Source of the DNA: Streptomyces glomeratus
GTDB lineage: Bacteria; Actinomycetota; Actinomycetes; Streptomycetales; Streptomycetaceae
NCBI RefSeq assembly: GCF_021462825.1
Contig: NZ_JAKEEB010000006.1
Span: forward strand, 124,001-188,000
Length of the DNA stretch: 64,000 bases
Reading direction: 5' to 3'
Under the pieces are notes generated by a model. It ran no database searches, was not told the DNA's origin, and was given only the letters and a program-made list of their open reading frames with translations. The position numbers and the translations under genes are program-made. Shown piece by piece: positions 55,747 through 64,000 of this stretch (positions are counted from its first letter, which is position 1; every line of letters starts with the position of its first letter).

Positions 55747-56100
55747 TCTTCGATCATGGCACTTGACCTGCGATTTTCTTCGGTCGCTTGGTCTGACTGT
55801 CCGCACCCGGTCCGCAGGCCGCCGAGCACGGCGCGCATGACGGTCCGGGTGCGGATCTCGTTCACCCGGCCACAGCCCCGGGGACCACATCGGCAGGGCC
55901 ACGGTGGCTGGGCCGGAAGGGCCGGCGAACGGCTCGCTGTCGGCCCCGGATGCTGCTAGGCCGTGAGCATCGACGACGCTGAACGTGGCGCCGCCCTGCT
56001 GCACGCACTGAATGCACCTCAGCCGGGCTGAACGGGTCGCCCTCGCACCGTGAAACCGTCGTGAAACCGCGGCGAAGGCGGGCGCGCGCACGCTCTTCGC
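55747..56100. other. Intergenic region, no gene seen
   Basis: A 354-bp gap after sodN. An 11-base sequence TCCGCACCCGG at 55800-55810 recurs inverted at 55845-55855, with 34 bases between, which may form part of a terminator for sodN. The short frame from 55756 has no conserved features. Promoter sequences for the following ABC genes should lie near 56050. Confidence 0.5.
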
Positions 56101-57096
56101 ATGACCACCACACGACTCGCGATCACCGCGACGGGGCTGCGGAAGGCGTACGGCGAGCAGGTCGTGCTCGACGGGATCGACCTGACCGTCGCCGAGGGCA
56201 CCGTCTACGCGCTGCTCGGCCCCAACGGCGCGGGCAAGACCACCACCGTGCAGATCCTTTCCACGCTCGCCGCCGCGGACGGCGGGGAGGTGAGGGTCGG
56301 CGGCCACGACCCCCTACGCGACCCCCGCGCCGTCCGCGCACAGATCGGGGTCACGGGGCAGTTCGCCGCCGTCGACGCCATGCTCACCGGTGAGGAGAAC
56401 CTGCTCCTCATGGCGGATCTGCACCATCTCGGCAGGCGGGAGGGGCGCCGCCGGGCCGGCGAACTCCTCGAAAGGTTCGGGCTGGCCGACGCGGCGGGCA
56501 AGCTGCCCTCCGCCTACTCCGGGGGCATGCGGCGGCGCCTCGACCTCGCCATGACCCTGGTCGGCGAACCCCGCATCATCTTCCTCGACGAGCCCACCAC
56601 CGGCCTCGACCCGCGCAGCCGTCACGCCATGTGGCAGATCGTGCGGGACCTGGTCGCCGGCGGCGTCACCGTCTTCCTCACCACCCAGTACCTGGATGAG
56701 GCCGACCAGCTCGCCGACCGCATCGGCGTCCTCAACGGCGGCCGGCTCGTCGCCGAGGGCACCGCCGAGGAGCTCAAGCGGCTCGTGCCCGGCGGGCATG
56801 TGCGCCTGCGCTTCGCGGACCCTGCCGCGTACGAACGGGCCGTCCGGGTGCTCCGCGGCGCGGCCCACGACGACGAGGCGCTCACCCTCCAGTTCCCCAG
56901 CGACGGCAGCACTCGGGAGCTGAAGTCCCTGCTCGACTGGCTGGAGGCCGAGTCGATCGAGGCGGAGCACCTGACCGTGCACACCCCCGACCTCGACGAC
57001 GTGTTCTTCGCCCTCACGACGGAAGCGGGCGACGCTCCGGCCCCCACCGGCGCCCCCGCCACCACCACCGCCCCCCTGAAGGAGTCCCTCCGGTGA
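56101..57096 (+). CDS. DrrA-type ABC exporter ATPase
   Basis: A 331-residue ATPase of the daunorubicin-resistance (DrrA) type. Walker A is GPNGAGKTTT, signature YSGGMRRRLDLAMTL, Walker B IIFLDEPTTGLD, and the C-terminal DrrA-type regulatory region (about 225-320) follows. Exports drugs or lipophilic metabolites with its partner permease. It ends in an Ala/Pro/Thr-rich tail and its stop overlaps the permease GTG by 4 bp. Substrate unknown; no antibiotic cluster is present here. Confidence 0.93.
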   Translation: MTTTRLAITATGLRKAYGEQVVLDGIDLTVAEGTVYALLGPNGAGKTTTVQILSTLAAADGGEVRVGGHDPLRDPRAVRAQIGVTGQFAAVDAMLTGEENLLLMADLHHLGRREGRRRAGELLERFGLADAAGKLPSAYSGGMRRRLDLAMTLVGEPRIIFLDEPTTGLDPRSRHAMWQIVRDLVAGGVTVFLTTQYLDEADQLADRIGVLNGGRLVAEGTAEELKRLVPGGHVRLRFADPAAYERAVRVLRGAAHDDEALTLQFPSDGSTRELKSLLDWLEAESIEAEHLTVHTPDLDDVFFALTTEAGDAPAPTGAPATTTAPLKESLR

Positions 57097-57869
57097 GCAC
57101 CCTCTCCTACACCGTCACCGACTCGGTGACCATGCTGCGCCGCAACCTCAAGCACGCGGTGCGCTATCCGTCGATGACGATCCCGGTGGTGGTGATCCCG
57201 GTCGTCCTGCTGCTGCTGTTCGTCTACGTCTTCGGCAACGCCCTCGGCGCCGGGGTCGCCCCCGGCGCCCACGGCCACTACGTCGACTACGTGGCGCCCG
57301 GCATCATCCTCATGGCCACCACCTACGGCTCGGTCTCGGTGGCGGTGCACATCTGCTCCGATATGACCGAGGGCATCGTCAACCGTTTCCGCACCCTGTC
57401 GATCTCCCGCGCGGCCGTGCTGAACGGCCATGTCCTCGGCGGGGTCATCCAGACGCTGCTGACCGTCGTCCTGGTGGTCGGCGCCGCCCTGCTCACCGGT
57501 TTCCGCCCCGACGCCACGCCCCTGGAATGGCTCGCCACGGCCGGTCTGCTGACGCTGGTCATCGTGGCGCTGACCATGCTGTCGGCGGCGATGGGCCTGC
57601 GGGCCAAGACGGTGGAGGCGGCCAGCAACGCCCCCTTCCCGCTGACCTTCCTGCCCTTCCTCGGCAGTGCGATCGTCCCCACGGACTCCATGCCGACGGC
57701 TGTGCGCTGGTTCGCGGAGTACCAGCCCTTCACCCCCGTGACCGAGACCCTGCGGGGCCTGCTGATGGGCACGGCCATCGGGGACAGCGCGGTCATCGCG
57801 GTGGCGTGGTGCCTCGGGCTCACCGTCCTGGGCTTCTTCTGGGCCCGGTCCGCCTATGACAGGGCGTGA
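57093..57869 (+). CDS. DrrB-type ABC-2 exporter permease
   Basis: A 258-residue ABC-2 membrane protein with about six hydrophobic segments; the family signature region includes LPFLGSAIVPTDSMPTAVRWFAEYQP (split by loops) and GLRAKTVEAASN. It starts with a GTG inside the drrA-type stop and ends 19 bp before the convergent regulator stop. It forms the membrane channel of the preceding ATPase, as a dimer. Confidence 0.92.
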   Translation: MSTLSYTVTDSVTMLRRNLKHAVRYPSMTIPVVVIPVVLLLLFVYVFGNALGAGVAPGAHGHYVDYVAPGIILMATTYGSVSVAVHICSDMTEGIVNRFRTLSISRAAVLNGHVLGGVIQTLLTVVLVVGAALLTGFRPDATPLEWLATAGLLTLVIVALTMLSAAMGLRAKTVEAASNAPFPLTFLPFLGSAIVPTDSMPTAVRWFAEYQPFTPVTETLRGLLMGTAIGDSAVIAVAWCLGLTVLGFFWARSAYDRA

Positions 57870-57888
57870 GCGGGACGGGGCCCCACCG

Positions 57889-60800
57889 TCACCTGCGGCC
57901 GTCGTAGGCGTCGAGCAACTCCAGTGCCGCCGCGCGCAGTTCCTTCCGCCCCAGGGCGGCGTACGCGGACACCGCGTCCTCGTACGCCGCCCTGTCGGCG
58001 CGCTCCACCGCCTCCCGGACCCGGGCGGAGGACATCGTCGGCTGGAAGCTGCACAGCGGGCGGCAACGTTCCGCGAGCGCGATCAGCCGGGCCGCGGGAG
58101 CCGACGCTCCCTCGTCGAGCTCCACCTGGGCGAGTGCAAGCAGCAGCACACCACACAGAGAGAGGTGCACCGCGTACGCGGGCCGGTCGACGGCGGGTCC
58201 GGACAGCAACGCCCGCAGCTTGGCCGGGAGTTCGCGGACCAGGTCCGCCACCTTGTCGAGGCGGCCGTGCTGGGCGTGGGCGATCACCGCGACGCCCTGG
58301 GTCTCCAGCGTCCAGGCTTCCAGGCCGGGCGGGTCGGAGTGGAGAAGCGGCCGGTCGGGCACCGGGGACGGGTCGGCGGCCCGGCGCCACAGGCGCAGCC
58401 CCGCCTCGGTCTCGCCCCGGGCGAGCAGGATCGTGGCGCGCACCCCGCGCTGGAAGGTGAGCAGGCCGTAGGAGTTGTCGTCCGTGTCGTGGGCCGTCGA
58501 CAAGTCCAGCCAGTACTGGGCCTCGTCGACCTCGCCGAGCAGCAGAGCCGCCATGACGAGCCCCCAGCGCACCCCGATCTCCTCGAAGCCCGGCCCGAGC
58601 AGCCGCTCCTGGAGGTGGAGCGCGACCCGCAGATGGTGCCGGGCCCGCTCGCCCTGCTCGGTCTGAAGGCTGAGTTCGCTGATGCGGGAGTGGGCGAGGA
58701 GCAGGGCGACGGGACGGCTCACCCCCTGCAGGGCGTCGAGTATGCGGCCGGCGGCGGCGAGGGCGCCCTCGATGTCGCCCTCGGCCTCCCGTACGTAGCT
58801 GACGACGGCCGCGGCGACGGCGGCGGCCAGCGGCTCGGAGTACGGCGGGTGCGGGGGGTCGGCGGCGAACACGGCGGGCACATCGGCCAGGACACACGCC
58901 AGGGCGCGGGGCACGGTGTCCGGCGCGGCGGGCGGCAGCCGGCGCAGTGCGGCCACGAACCGCAGGGCGCTGACGCCACTGCCCTGGAAGAGGAGCATGT
59001 CGCAGCCGAACAGGGCGGCCGCGGTCCGGGTTGCCTCCACGAGCGGGGGCTCGGGGCGGAAGTGGCCGACGAGATGGCCGGTCTCCTGGATCAGCGTGGC
59101 CATCCGGGTGTAGCGGGGCTCAATGTTCCACAGTCCGGCGAGGACGGCGGTGCACGCCACGGCCGTCGGGGCGTCGTCGCGGGACAGGGCGAGGCGCAGG
59201 GCGTGCAGCAGGTTGTCCTGTTCGGCGCGGACCGGCTCCAGGTCGACGAAGGAGTCGGCCTCGGGGGCGGTGGTGTGGTGGCCGAGCCCGAACTCCCGTG
59301 CCCACGCCAGGAAACGCCCGGTGACGTGGTCGGCCTCGCCGGCCTCCTGCCGGCGGGCGGTGCTGAACTCGCGCACCGTCTCCAGCATGCGGAAGCGCGC
59401 CCCGGATGCGGTGTCGGCGACCTTGAGCAGCGACTGGTCGACGAGGTCCTCCAGCACCTCGCTGTCGCCCAGGAGGGCCTCCGCCGCGTCGGCGGTGAAG
59501 CCGTCCGGGAAGACGGACAGGGCGCGCAGAGCCCGCTGCCCCGTCTCGTCGAGGAGGTGCCAGCTCCAGTCGACGACGGCGAGCAGGGTGCGATGTCGCT
59601 CCGGCGCGTCCCGGGCACCGCCGCGCAGCAGGGCGAAACGGTCGTGCAGACGGCGGGCGATCTCGGTGACGGACATGACACGGACGCGGGCCGCGGCCAG
59701 CTCGGCGGCGAGGGGCAGTCCGTCGAGGCGGCGGCACAACTCCTCGACGGTGGCCGGGGGCAGTTCGACGCCGGGCCGGGCGGCGCGGGCCCGCTGCCCG
59801 AACAGCTCGACCGTGGTCCGCAGGTTCAACTCCGGCAGCAGATAGACCGATTCGGAGCTGAGGCCGAGCGGGGCGCGGCTGGTGGTGAGCACCCGCAGGT
59901 CACGGGTGAGGGAGATCAGGGCGCGGACGAGGTCGGCGACTCCGCGCACGACCTGTTCGCAGTTGTCGAGGACGAGCAGGGCGGGGCCCGGGCCCAGGGC
60001 GCCGGCGATGCCGGTGAGCAGGTCCGGGTGCAGGGGCTCACCGGTGCCGAGAGCGGCGGCGACCTCGGCCGCCACATCGTCGTCGCCGGTCACACCGGCG
60101 AGCGGCACGAAGTGCACGGCCTTCTGCTCGGCCTCGCGGCCGACCATCTGCGCGAGTCGTGTCTTGCCGAGGCCGCCCACGCCGACGATCGAGACGACCC
60201 GCGAGGTGCGCAGCAGCCCGGTCACGGCGATGAGGTCGTCGGCGCGGCCGAGCAGAGGGTTGGGCTCGTGCGGGATGCCGCGGCGGACGCGGGGCGCCTC
60301 GTCGCGCAGCAGTTCCTGGTGGACGCCGCGCAGGGCGGGGCCGGGGTCGGTGCCGAGGTCGTCGCGCAGGGCCCGGCGGTAGGCGTCGTAGCGGGTCAGC
60401 GCGGCGGCCGGGCCGGTGACCGCCGCCTCGCAGCGCAGGAGTTCGGCGAGGACCTCCTCGTCCCGGGGATGGTCCCTGGCCAGAGCGGTGAGCGTGTCGA
60501 GGGCCTCGGCGGGCCGGCCGAGCCGCGCCAGGGCGAGCGCGCGGGCGCGCACCAGGGCCGTGTACGTCGTCGCGCGCGCCGCCCGCAGTGCGGCGACCGG
60601 ATCGTCGGGGGCGTCGTCGCCGGGCGGGCCGTCCCAGTGGGCGAGCCCCGCCTCGGCGTGTGCGAGGACGGCGGTGTGATCGGCTTCACGGGCGGCACGG
60701 GCGGCCCGGGTGGCCGCGAGCAGGACGGCGGAGGTGTCGATGGCCTCCGTGTCGAGGGTGAGCCGGTAGCCCGTGGGGGTCGCGGCGATGGCGTCGGCAC

Positions 60801-61014
60801 CGAGCCGGGTACGGGCCCGGGAGACGAGCACCTGGAGCGCCTTGGTGGGGTTCTCGGGCTGCTCGTCGGGCCACAGCCCGTCCACCAGCCGGGCGGCGCT
60901 GCACCCTGCGCGGGGCTCGTCGGCGAGCAGGGCGAGCAGCCCGCGCAGCCGGGGGCCACTGATCTCCCGGCCACGGTGGGCCACCCGCGCGAGGAAGGTC
61001 AGCTCCGTTGTCAC
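57889..61014 (-). CDS. SARP/LAL-type AfsR-like transcriptional regulator
   Basis: A 1041-residue regulator. The N-terminal OmpR-like DNA-binding domain (ISGPRLRGLLALLADEPR, SAARLVDGLWPDEQPEN, ALQVLVSRARTRLG) occupies about 1-95, followed by a bacterial transcriptional activator domain (about 95-245), an NTPase with Walker A GVGGLGKTRLA and ALLVLDNCEQV, and a TPR-like C-terminus. It is the long AfsR/LAL-SARP type used to switch on secondary metabolism and other functions. The GTG start precedes TELTFLARVAHRG. It faces the DrrAB genes at their 3' end and is divergent from araC. Confidence 0.92.
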   Translation of the reverse strand: MTTELTFLARVAHRGREISGPRLRGLLALLADEPRAGCSAARLVDGLWPDEQPENPTKALQVLVSRARTRLGADAIAATPTGYRLTLDTEAIDTSAVLLAATRAARAAREADHTAVLAHAEAGLAHWDGPPGDDAPDDPVAALRAARATTYTALVRARALALARLGRPAEALDTLTALARDHPRDEEVLAELLRCEAAVTGPAAALTRYDAYRRALRDDLGTDPGPALRGVHQELLRDEAPRVRRGIPHEPNPLLGRADDLIAVTGLLRTSRVVSIVGVGGLGKTRLAQMVGREAEQKAVHFVPLAGVTGDDDVAAEVAAALGTGEPLHPDLLTGIAGALGPGPALLVLDNCEQVVRGVADLVRALISLTRDLRVLTTSRAPLGLSSESVYLLPELNLRTTVELFGQRARAARPGVELPPATVEELCRRLDGLPLAAELAAARVRVMSVTEIARRLHDRFALLRGGARDAPERHRTLLAVVDWSWHLLDETGQRALRALSVFPDGFTADAAEALLGDSEVLEDLVDQSLLKVADTASGARFRMLETVREFSTARRQEAGEADHVTGRFLAWAREFGLGHHTTAPEADSFVDLEPVRAEQDNLLHALRLALSRDDAPTAVACTAVLAGLWNIEPRYTRMATLIQETGHLVGHFRPEPPLVEATRTAAALFGCDMLLFQGSGVSALRFVAALRRLPPAAPDTVPRALACVLADVPAVFAADPPHPPYSEPLAAAVAAAVVSYVREAEGDIEGALAAAGRILDALQGVSRPVALLLAHSRISELSLQTEQGERARHHLRVALHLQERLLGPGFEEIGVRWGLVMAALLLGEVDEAQYWLDLSTAHDTDDNSYGLLTFQRGVRATILLARGETEAGLRLWRRAADPSPVPDRPLLHSDPPGLEAWTLETQGVAVIAHAQHGRLDKVADLVRELPAKLRALLSGPAVDRPAYAVHLSLCGVLLLALAQVELDEGASAPAARLIALAERCRPLCSFQPTMSSARVREAVERADRAAYEDAVSAYAALGRKELRAAALELLDAYDGRR

Positions 61015-61131
61015 CCGAGTAGGTTAGAGCGTGGCCGATGGATCTTGCGGGGGTCTTCCGGTGCCCCGGGGCCGGCTGTCGCGGCCGCCGGAGCGGGTCG
61101 TGTCGTCGGTGGTCCGTGGGATGCTGACGGC

Positions 61132-61563
61132 GTGGATGTGGACGACCTGATCCGGTTGCGGCGGGCGCGGGACCGGATGGACCGTGAGTACGCGCAGCCG
61201 CTGGACGTGGCGGCGCTGGCGCGCACCGCGCTGATGTCTCCGGGGCACTTCCAGCGCAGCTTCCGCGCCGCGTACGGGGAGACGCCGTACGGCTATCTGA
61301 TGACCCGCCGTATCGAGCGGGCCAAGGCGCTGCTGCGGCGCGGCGACCTGACCGTGACGGAGGTCTGCTTCGCCGTGGGGTGCACCTCCCTGGGATCGTT
61401 CAGCTCGCGTTTCACGGAGCTGGTGGGCGAGACACCGAGCGCGTACCGGGCCCGGTCGCACGAGCAGGGGGCGGGGATACCGCCGTGCGTGGCGAAGACC
61501 CTGACGCGACCGCGGCGGGGCCGCCCCGGGGACACACGCGCTGATCTGCGCGCACAGATCTAG
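61132..61563 (+). CDS. AraC-family helix-turn-helix protein
   Basis: A 143-residue protein consisting almost entirely of an AraC double helix-turn-helix (LDVAALARTALMSPGHFQR; LTVTEVCFAVGCTSLGSFSS, split). There is no separate ligand-sensing domain, so it acts on DNA directly or with a partner. The GTG at 61132 is the first plausible start. It is followed nine bp later by a VOC protein, the common AraC-VOC pair of actinobacteria, suggesting co-regulation. Confidence 0.88.
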   Translation: MDVDDLIRLRRARDRMDREYAQPLDVAALARTALMSPGHFQRSFRAAYGETPYGYLMTRRIERAKALLRRGDLTVTEVCFAVGCTSLGSFSSRFTELVGETPSAYRARSHEQGAGIPPCVAKTLTRPRRGRPGDTRADLRAQI

Positions 61564-61572
61564 CGTGGTGCC

Positions 61573-61989
61573 ATGGACCTGAAACTTTCCCAGTGCTTCA
61601 TCGCCGTGGACGACCACGACAAGGCGCTCACCTTCTACCGGGACGTCCTGGGCCTGGAGGTACGCAACGATGTCGGTTTCGAAGGGATGCGCTGGGTGAC
61701 GGTCGGCTCGCCGCTCCAGCCGGACGTGGACATCGTCCTGGAGCCTCCGGCGGCGAACCCGGACGCCTCCCCGGCGGACCGCCAGGCGATGGCGGAGCTG
61801 CTCGCCAAGGGCATCCTGCGCGGGGTCATCTTCTCCACCGAGGACTGCGACGCCCTCTTCGCCCGCGTCCACGCGTCCGGCGCGGAGGTCCTCCAGGAGC
61901 CCATGGACCAGCCGTACGGCGTGCGGGACTGCGCGTTCCGCGACCCGGCGGGCAACCTGCTGCGCTTCGCGGAACGCCCGCGCGCCTGA
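61573..61989 (+). CDS. VOC-family (glyoxalase/bleomycin-resistance) protein
   Basis: A 138-residue vicinal-oxygen-chelate fold protein. It begins KLSQCFIAVDDHDKALTFY and has the second module in the late GVRDCAFRDPAGNLLRFAE. Substrate and metal ligands are not clear; it could be a dioxygenase, glyoxalase or resistance-type binding protein. It is the second gene of the AraC-VOC pair. Confidence 0.88.
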   Translation: MDLKLSQCFIAVDDHDKALTFYRDVLGLEVRNDVGFEGMRWVTVGSPLQPDVDIVLEPPAANPDASPADRQAMAELLAKGILRGVIFSTEDCDALFARVHASGAEVLQEPMDQPYGVRDCAFRDPAGNLLRFAERPRA

Positions 61990-62028
61990 CGCGGCACACC
62001 GGTGACGCGTCCCGGGCCCCACGAGTGA

Positions 62029-62286
62029 CTAACGGCCGGGTTCCAGGACCGTCGCGTACACACAGATCTCCATCGTCGGGGCCCCGGAAGGGCCCTGGGT
62101 CGGACACCCGGTCCCCGGTACCGCCGGGCCCAGCCGTGGCGCCGGCGCGCGCTCCCAGCGGGCCGGGGGGTCCGGCTCGTCCAGGTCCTGCAGCCACAGT
62201 GTGAGGCCCCCGCCCACCAGCACAAGCGCCGCCCACACCCCGGCCGCCCACCGCCACATCCCGCGTCCTGCCCCCGTCCCGGTCAC
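62029..62286 (-). CDS. Small single-span membrane protein
   Basis: An 85-residue protein with one membrane segment at about residues 14-32 (WAAGVWAALVLVGGGLTLW) and a Pro/Arg-rich outer part ending with CVYATVLEPGR. Two cysteines in the C-terminal part could form a disulfide. The GTG start overlaps the DUF952 stop by 4 bp, so it is translated with that gene. I do not recognise a family. Confidence 0.65.
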   Translation of the reverse strand: MTGTGAGRGMWRWAAGVWAALVLVGGGLTLWLQDLDEPDPPARWERAPAPRLGPAVPGTGCPTQGPSGAPTMEICVYATVLEPGR

Positions 62287-62816
62287 TCCTGAGCCGCCGC
62301 CCCGCGGTCCCAGACCTCCACGTCCACCACGGCGGACACCGGTATCGGCCCGTAGATGTGCGGGAACTCCTCACCGCCGGGCTTCACGGCCTCGAACCGT
62401 ACCGGAGCGGTCAGACGCTCCGGATCGATGACGAGCAGGACCAGTTCGTCGGGCCCCTCGTACTCCCCGTACACCCAGCGCGCCACCTGCGGGACCTGGT
62501 GCCGCAGGGAACAGTGGATGAAGCCCTCCTGCTGGAGGGTGAGGCCCCGCGTCGACATCTGGTAGGAGCCGGTGGCACGGGCCCTCTCCCACAGGGAGCG
62601 TTCGGTGAGGTGGAGAAGAGGTTCCGGCATGCCGCCCACCCTGGGTCCCGGCTGCGCCGGCGCCTCCGGCTCGCGTGCCACGGAGGCCGGGCACTGCGGA
62701 TTGCGGCAGGGCCCGGGGCGCCACAGGGGGACGAAGGCGCCCAGTGTCTTGTGACGACGTACGACGGTGTCGACGGGCTGCCCGCACACCGGACAGACCT
62801 GCTCCTCACGGCCCAT
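62283..62816 (-). CDS. DUF952 protein with N-terminal zinc-ribbon-like extension
   Basis: A 177-residue protein. The DUF952 domain covers about 65-170 (LLHLTERSLWERARATGSY, EGFIHCSLRHQVPQVA, FPHIYGPIP). In front of it are two cysteine pairs (CPVCGQP and CRNPQCPAS) that look like a zinc ribbon, an addition not found in all members. DUF952 proteins are thought to be related to glutathione-transferase-like or ADP-ribose-processing folds, with no firm role. It is the first gene of a two-gene unit with the small membrane protein. Confidence 0.85.
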   Translation of the reverse strand: MGREEQVCPVCGQPVDTVVRRHKTLGAFVPLWRPGPCRNPQCPASVAREPEAPAQPGPRVGGMPEPLLHLTERSLWERARATGSYQMSTRGLTLQQEGFIHCSLRHQVPQVARWVYGEYEGPDELVLLVIDPERLTAPVRFEAVKPGGEEFPHIYGPIPVSAVVDVEVWDRGAAAQE

Positions 62817-62863
62817 GCCCTCAGCCTAGGGCCGCCTCCCGGAGGGCGACAGGCGGGCAGCGG

Positions 62864-62900
62864 GCGGGCCCCGCACACCGTGGGAATGCGCGGGGCCCGC
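62864..62900. terminator. GC-rich hairpin, left of two
   Basis: An 11-bp perfect stem (GCGGGCCCCGC at 62864-62874 with its complement at 62890-62900) around a 15-base loop. It lies 70 bp beyond the polyprenyl synthase stop and beyond the stronger second hairpin. It could also be part of the promoter region of the DUF952 gene. Confidence 0.45.
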
Positions 62901-62912
62901 CCCGGGCCGGAG

Positions 62913-62951
62913 CCCCGGCCCGTGCGGGGTCAGGAGCCGCACGGGCCGGGG
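62913..62951 (-). terminator. Strong terminator after the polyprenyl synthase gene
   Basis: A 15-bp perfect stem (62913-62927 with 62937-62951) around a 9-base loop, 19 bp after the stop of the leftward polyprenyl synthase gene. Position and strength fit an intrinsic terminator. Confidence 0.85.
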
Positions 62952-62970
62952 ATCCGGGGTCTCGCGGTGG

Positions 62971-64000
62971 TCAGGTGCTGCGCCGGGTCACGAACTCGGC
63001 CAGGGCCAGCAGTCCGCCCGCCGCCTCCGGGTCGGGCACCGCGCGGGACAGCTCCTGCATCGCCCGGGCCATCCGGTCGGCCGCCTGCACCTGCGCCCAG
63101 TCACGGCCGCCCGCCTGCTCGACGGCCAGAACGGTGCGCTCCAACTCCCCTTTCTCGTAAGGCCCCTGGTACAGCCGGGCCAGCTCCGCCGCCGCCGGGG
63201 TGCCGGAGGCGAGCGCGGCCACCACGGGCAGCGACTTCTTGCGGGCCATGAGGTCCGCTCCGGCCGGCTTGCCGGTGCGGCTCGGGTCCCCCCAGATCCC
63301 GATCACGTCGTCGATGAGCTGGAAGGCCAGCCCGGCCTGGCGGCCGAACGCGTCCAGTGCCTCGACGTCCGTCTCGTCCGCTCCCGCGTACAGCGCCCCG
63401 AGCGCGCAGGCGCAGCCCAGCAATGCGCCCGTCTTGGCCTCGGCCATGACGAGCACCTCCTCGAGGGTGACCTCGTGGGGGCCGCGCCGCTCCATGGCCG
63501 TGTCCGCATGCTGTCCGGCGCACAGTTCGATCACGCAGGCCGCGAGCCGGGCGGCGGCGGCCCCCGACGCCGGGTGCGGATCCTCGGCGAGCAGCCGCTG
63601 CGCCAGTGCCTGGAGGGCGTCTCCGGCGAGGATCGCGTCCGCGTCGCCGAACACGGTCCAGGCGGTGGGGCGGTGTCTGCGGGTGGTGTCCCGGTCCATC
63701 ACGTCGTCGTGCAGCAGCGTGAAGTTGTGGACGAGTTCGACGGCCGCGGCGGCCTGTACGGCGCTGGACCGCCGTCCGCCGAGCGCCTGCGCCGCGGTCA
63801 GGACGAGCGCCGGCCGTATCGCCTTGCCCGCGTTGCCGGCCGCCGGAGTGCCGTCCGCGTGCTGCCAGCCGAAGTGGTAGAGCGCGATCCGCCGCATCGG
63901 GGCGGGCAGTGAGTCCACGGCCCGCCTCAGTTCCGGGTCGACCGAGGCGCGGGTGCGCTCCAGGATCGCCACGGCCTCGTGGCCGTCGAGCGGTTGCTCC
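62971..64000 (-). CDS. Polyprenyl (geranylgeranyl/farnesyl-type) diphosphate synthase, 5' end outside the window
   Basis: A trans-isoprenyl diphosphate synthase that extends allylic diphosphates with isopentenyl diphosphate. The first aspartate-rich motif is LLHDDVMDRD and the second is QLIDDVIGIWGD; the lysine before KAIRPALVL and the KTGALLG segment are also present. A GTG at 63972 gives 333 residues, but the frame stays open to the window end, so the real start may be further out. Relatives with extended N-termini include cargo enzymes of family 2 encapsulin shells; that cannot be tested here. Chain length of the product is not determined. Confidence 0.88.
   Translation of the reverse strand, partial: EQPLDGHEAVAILERTRASVDPELRRAVDSLPAPMRRIALYHFGWQHADGTPAAGNAGKAIRPALVLTAAQALGGRRSSAVQAAAAVELVHNFTLLHDDVMDRDTTRRHRPTAWTVFGDADAILAGDALQALAQRLLAEDPHPASGAAAARLAACVIELCAGQHADTAMERRGPHEVTLEEVLVMAEAKTGALLGCACALGALYAGADETDVEALDAFGRQAGLAFQLIDDVIGIWGDPSRTGKPAGADLMARKKSLPVVAALASGTPAAAELARLYQGPYEKGELERTVLAVEQAGGRDWAQVQAADRMARAMQELSRAVPDPEAAGGLLALAEFVTRRST

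Noticed and set aside
55756..55959. Small gene after sodN
   Set aside because: No ribosome binding site, Arg/Pro-rich random-looking product and overlap with an inverted repeat.
57856..61131. Long plus-strand frame opposite the SARP/LAL regulator
   Set aside because: Composition (Gly/Arg/Val repeats) and lack of motifs show it is antisense; only its last part, from 61132, is a real AraC gene.

Overview
The window is a high-GC (about 70% or more) chromosomal segment from a Streptomyces or very close actinomycete. The evidence is third-position G/C, frequent GTG/TTG starts, and genes typical of the genus: a four-gene conservon (cvnA-D), the nickel superoxide dismutase sodN with its maturation protease sodX, a Kgd/SucA 2-oxoglutarate enzyme with a fused E2-like domain, a SARP/LAL regulator, and lon with an HspR-type HAIR operator. 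No tRNA, rRNA, insertion sequence, prophage or CRISPR array was seen; the region looks like core chromosome with accessory insertions.

Layout. 1-5.8 kb: end of meaB, a twin-arginine epoxide hydrolase, divergent Ku and stand-alone LigD polymerase (bacterial end joining), a NERD protein that has lost catalytic residues, and a CX5R phosphatase. 6-9 kb: a RodA-type SEDS glycosyltransferase translationally coupled to a class B PBP. 9-14 kb: ADP-ribosylglycohydrolase, AurF-like di-iron oxygenase, TetR, a small orphan, a coiled-coil secreted protein that stops where an NlpC/P60 domain should begin, and a collagen-like membrane-anchored protein. 14.6-22 kb: StyA-like flavin monooxygenase behind a conservon (CvnA-D, overlapping genes), PP2C-like phosphatase, MarR. 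22-33.6 kb: GH25 lysozyme, lon, rhomboid-like protein, spermidine synthase-like enzyme, a two-component system and kgd.

33.6-44.9 kb is the most interesting part. It is a leftward gene set encoding a Trypco1-type protein, a trypsin/VMAP-C protein, a MoxR AAA+ ATPase, a vWA/SAV_2336-type protein, a 64-residue small protein, an FxsB-like radical SAM/SPASM peptide maturase, and a TIR-like/NB-ARC/TPR STAND protein of the FxSxx-COOH system type. It combines an NTP-dependent (MoxR-vWA-VMAP) conflict system with a cyclophane-RiPP maturase. The small protein is joined by 4-bp overlaps to the genes on both sides and lacks the FxSxx tail, so it is a candidate non-canonical precursor.

45-64 kb: a 59-residue conserved protein, a 15-bp tandem repeat and a palindromic operator ahead of a DUF4097-PadR pair, a quinone reductase, malic enzyme, a polar amino-acid ABC transporter with a strong terminator, a methyltransferase, a CGNR zinc-finger regulator that overlaps sodX convergently, sodN, a DrrAB-type ABC exporter facing a SARP/LAL regulator, AraC plus VOC proteins, DUF952 plus a small membrane protein, and a polyprenyl diphosphate synthase cut by the window edge.
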